A DNA stretch of 64,000 nt, taken from Akkermansia muciniphila. GTDB taxonomy: Bacteria > Verrucomicrobiota > Verrucomicrobiia > Verrucomicrobiales > Akkermansiaceae. The number at the start of each line of letters is the position of its first letter. Positions within the stretch are counted from its first letter, which is position 1. The stretch covers positions 124,001 to 188,000 of the forward strand of contig CAMCIC010000004.1 in NCBI GenBank assembly GCA_945874895.1, read 5' to 3'. Under the pieces are notes generated by a model. That model had not been told where the DNA came from, ran no database searches, and was given only the letters and a program-made list of their open reading frames with translations. Below, in pieces: positions 62,437-64,000 of this stretch. The position numbers and the translations under genes are program-made.

Positions 62437-62468
62437 GTCATTCCCTTAAAGATTATTTAGGGATAAAG

Positions 62469-62552
62469 TGCGCACGAGAGGACTCGAACCTCCACATCGT
62501 TGCCAATACTAGTACCTGAAACTAGCGCGTCTACCAATTCCGCCACATGCGC
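62469..62552 (-). tRNA. tRNA-Leu (anticodon CAG)
   Basis: An 84-base gene on the minus strand. The acceptor stem pairs GCGCATG with CGTGCGC over 7 bases (one G-T), the anticodon stem CTAGT/ACTAG holds a TTCAGGT loop with anticodon CAG, and the T arm is GGAGG-TTCGAGT-CCTCT. The long variable arm (about TATTGGCAACGATG) is as expected for a class II tRNA-Leu. The discriminator is A and no CCA is encoded. It reads CUG codons. Confidence 0.93.
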
Positions 62553-62594
62553 GTGACAAATGCTACCCTTACGGGGGCGCGAACTTCACCACAC

Positions 62595-62624
62595 ATTGTA
62601 CGATTTGACAATCACGATTTTCAA
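62595..62624 (-). promoter_or_regulatory. Candidate sigma-70 promoter for tRNA-Leu
   Basis: On the minus strand TTGAAA (5 of 6 to TTGACA) is followed 18 bases later by TACAAT (5 of 6 to TATAAT), placing transcription start about 35 bases before the tRNA. Confidence 0.4.
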
Positions 62625-62675
62625 AAAAAATAAAAAACACATTGATTCTCGTTCGGGTTTCGCTCCAATCACGTT

Positions 62676-64000
62676 ATGCGAAAATCACTTCCGCTGGTAG
62701 CAGTTCTGGCCCTTGCAGCAGGACTATTTTATTGGACGAAAAAACAAAGCGCCACGCCTCAGAATCCTGTCTCTGTCAAGCAAGGTGCTACCGTGGCAAC
62801 CGGAACAGCCAAGCCATGGCCGCACTCGAAGTCCGATATACCCGCCGATCCTAAGACTACCTTTGGTTCACTGCCCAACGGCATGCGCTACATCATCTAT
62901 CCAAATACCGAACCACCCCAACGTGTTTCCATTCGACTCCACATCGCCACCGGATCATTGATGGAACAAGAAGATCAACAAGGAGTCGCGCACTTTCTCG
63001 AACACATGGTCTTCAACGGTTCGAAAAATTTCACACCAGACGAACTCGTACCCCGCATGCAGCGCCTCGGTATCGGCTTCGGCGCGCACGTCAATGCCTA
63101 TACCTCTTTTGATGAAACGGTCTACATGCTGGATTTGCCTGATCTTGCCGACGACACCGTAAAACTGGCTTACACTGTCATGCGTGACTTCGCGGATGGT
63201 GCACTGCTAAAACCGGATGAAATCGACAAAGAGCGCGGCGTGATTCTATCAGAAAAAATCAGCCGCGATTCGGTGAGCTTTCGCATGATGCACAAGCAAT
63301 TCGAGGAATTGCTACCGAACTCTCTGTTACCCAAACGTTTCCCCATCGGCACCGAAGAATGCATCAAGAAGGCGCCGCAACAAAGATTCGTCGATTACTA
63401 CTCGGCCTACTACACTCCAGAACGCATGACTTTCATTGTCGTGGGTGATGTCCAGACCAAAGAGACCGAGGACCTCATCACGCAGGCATTCGGTAGCATG
63501 ATGAATCCTGCCCTCCCAGGAGCCAGTCCCGATCTCGGCAAGGTCGAAGCCATTCAAGGCATCAAAACCGCGGTATTTACGGATAAAGAACTCACTGGCA
63601 CCGATGTCAGCCTGGTTTCTCTTCGCCCTTACGTTTTCCAACCCGATAGCATCGCCACCCGCAGCGAACGCATGCCTCTCGAATTAGCCCACGCGATTCT
63701 TAACCGTCGTTTTGAACGGTTGGCAAAACAGGAAAACGCCACCATCATTTCTGGTAGTGCATCGCGCAGTCCCTTGTTCAGCTTCGCAGAAATTGGCAGC
63801 ATCGAGGTCGACGCGAAAAACGACGACTGGAAAAGCGCGGTCGCTGTCCTTGAACAAGAACACCGACGTGCGCTGGAATTTGGTTTCACGGATGACGAGT
63901 TGGATGAAGTCAAAGCCAATGTTCTCAACGCCTACGAGCAGCAGGTCAAAGCGGCGAGCACCCGCAAGTCCGATGCGTTTGCTAGTGCCATCGCCCAATC
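62676..64000 (+). CDS. M16-family zinc peptidase (partial, runs off the window)
   Basis: An open frame read directly from the DNA that continues without a stop to the window edge, about 441 codons present. The N terminus (RKSLPLVAVLALAAGLFYW) is a signal anchor, so it is exported or membrane-tethered. The inverted zinc motif HFLEH (His 106, Glu 109, His 110) is followed by MVFNGSKNF and an ERGVILSE segment with the third-ligand region, all characteristic of the pitrilysin/insulinase family. Full members have two tandem M16 domains, so roughly half or more may lie beyond the window. It is divergent from the tRNA gene. Confidence 0.92.
   Translation, partial: MRKSLPLVAVLALAAGLFYWTKKQSATPQNPVSVKQGATVATGTAKPWPHSKSDIPADPKTTFGSLPNGMRYIIYPNTEPPQRVSIRLHIATGSLMEQEDQQGVAHFLEHMVFNGSKNFTPDELVPRMQRLGIGFGAHVNAYTSFDETVYMLDLPDLADDTVKLAYTVMRDFADGALLKPDEIDKERGVILSEKISRDSVSFRMMHKQFEELLPNSLLPKRFPIGTEECIKKAPQQRFVDYYSAYYTPERMTFIVVGDVQTKETEDLITQAFGSMMNPALPGASPDLGKVEAIQGIKTAVFTDKELTGTDVSLVSLRPYVFQPDSIATRSERMPLELAHAILNRRFERLAKQENATIISGSASRSPLFSFAEIGSIEVDAKNDDWKSAVAVLEQEHRRALEFGFTDDELDEVKANVLNAYEQQVKAASTRKSDAFASAIAQ

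Noticed and set aside
1-64000. CRISPR arrays, insertion sequences, prophage or rRNA genes
   Set aside because: No regularly spaced repeats, transposase, integrase or rRNA-like sequence was recognised on reading both strands.

Overview
The window reads as chromosomal DNA of a member of the Verrucomicrobiota, probably Verrucomicrobiales-like. This is inferred from the gene mix: Tat-exported DUF1501 and DUF1552 proteins, a 'planctomycete cytochrome c' DUF1549/DUF1553 protein, an exported sulfatase and a formylglycine-generating-enzyme-like protein, exported Gfo/Idh/MocA and xylose-isomerase-like proteins, a giant pilin-like protein resembling the Verru_Chthon cassette A family, and an aa3-type oxidase operon with unusual subunits. 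I saw no insertion sequence, prophage, CRISPR array or rRNA. There is one tRNA (Leu, CAG).

Layout. 1-6.3 kb is housekeeping and nitrogen/serine metabolism: argS, a eukaryote-like type II glutamine synthetase behind a good sigma-54-like promoter, a YlbF-family protein, a dCMP deaminase, and a two-gene serine operon in which the phosphoserine phosphatase is fused to an L,D-transpeptidase domain. 6.3-18.2 kb is mostly exported or catabolic: ApbE, an FGE-like protein, Gfo/Idh/MocA, a TIM-barrel isomerase, DUF1552, a sulfatase, ADP-ribosylglycohydrolase with an FAD oxidoreductase, a DapA-family lyase and a 4-hydroxyproline epimerase. 18.2-25.8 kb holds MsrA, an HtrA-type protease followed by a catalytically dead PDZ-inserted paralogue, an SSS sugar symporter with aldose epimerase, an orphan pair of exported proteins and a tiny entericidin-like lipoprotein. 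25.8-33.7 kb holds an orphan acidic protein, a SWIM-SNF2 helicase divergent from an orphan ParA, a second Gfo/Idh protein, a winged-helix regulator and a DUF3592 protein.

33.7-46.5 kb is the most unusual part. A secreted transglutaminase-like/discoidin-like protein is translationally coupled to a thioredoxin-like protein that lacks the redox cysteines. Next to it, on the other strand, is a conserved three-gene cassette (retropepsin-like protease, inactive transglutaminase with seven membrane helices, ATP-grasp glutamate-ligase-like). A cytochrome c oxidase operon follows, in the order I-III-IV-small-small-II, with about 320 extra residues inside subunit III, and then an HNH nuclease.

46.9-64 kb holds a ROK kinase without its zinc motif, the giant pilin-like protein with an exported partner, DAHP synthase, a methyltransferase, tsaD coupled to a pRiA4b ORF-3-like gene, a planctomycete-type operon (PSCyt/DUF1549/DUF1553, DUF1501, SGNH hydrolase), hemW, tRNA-Leu and the start of an M16 zinc protease that runs off the window.

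Many genes lack a clear Shine-Dalgarno sequence, so several starts were chosen from signal peptides, family alignment or operon spacing; alternatives are given. All functions come from motifs read by eye. No database search was run.
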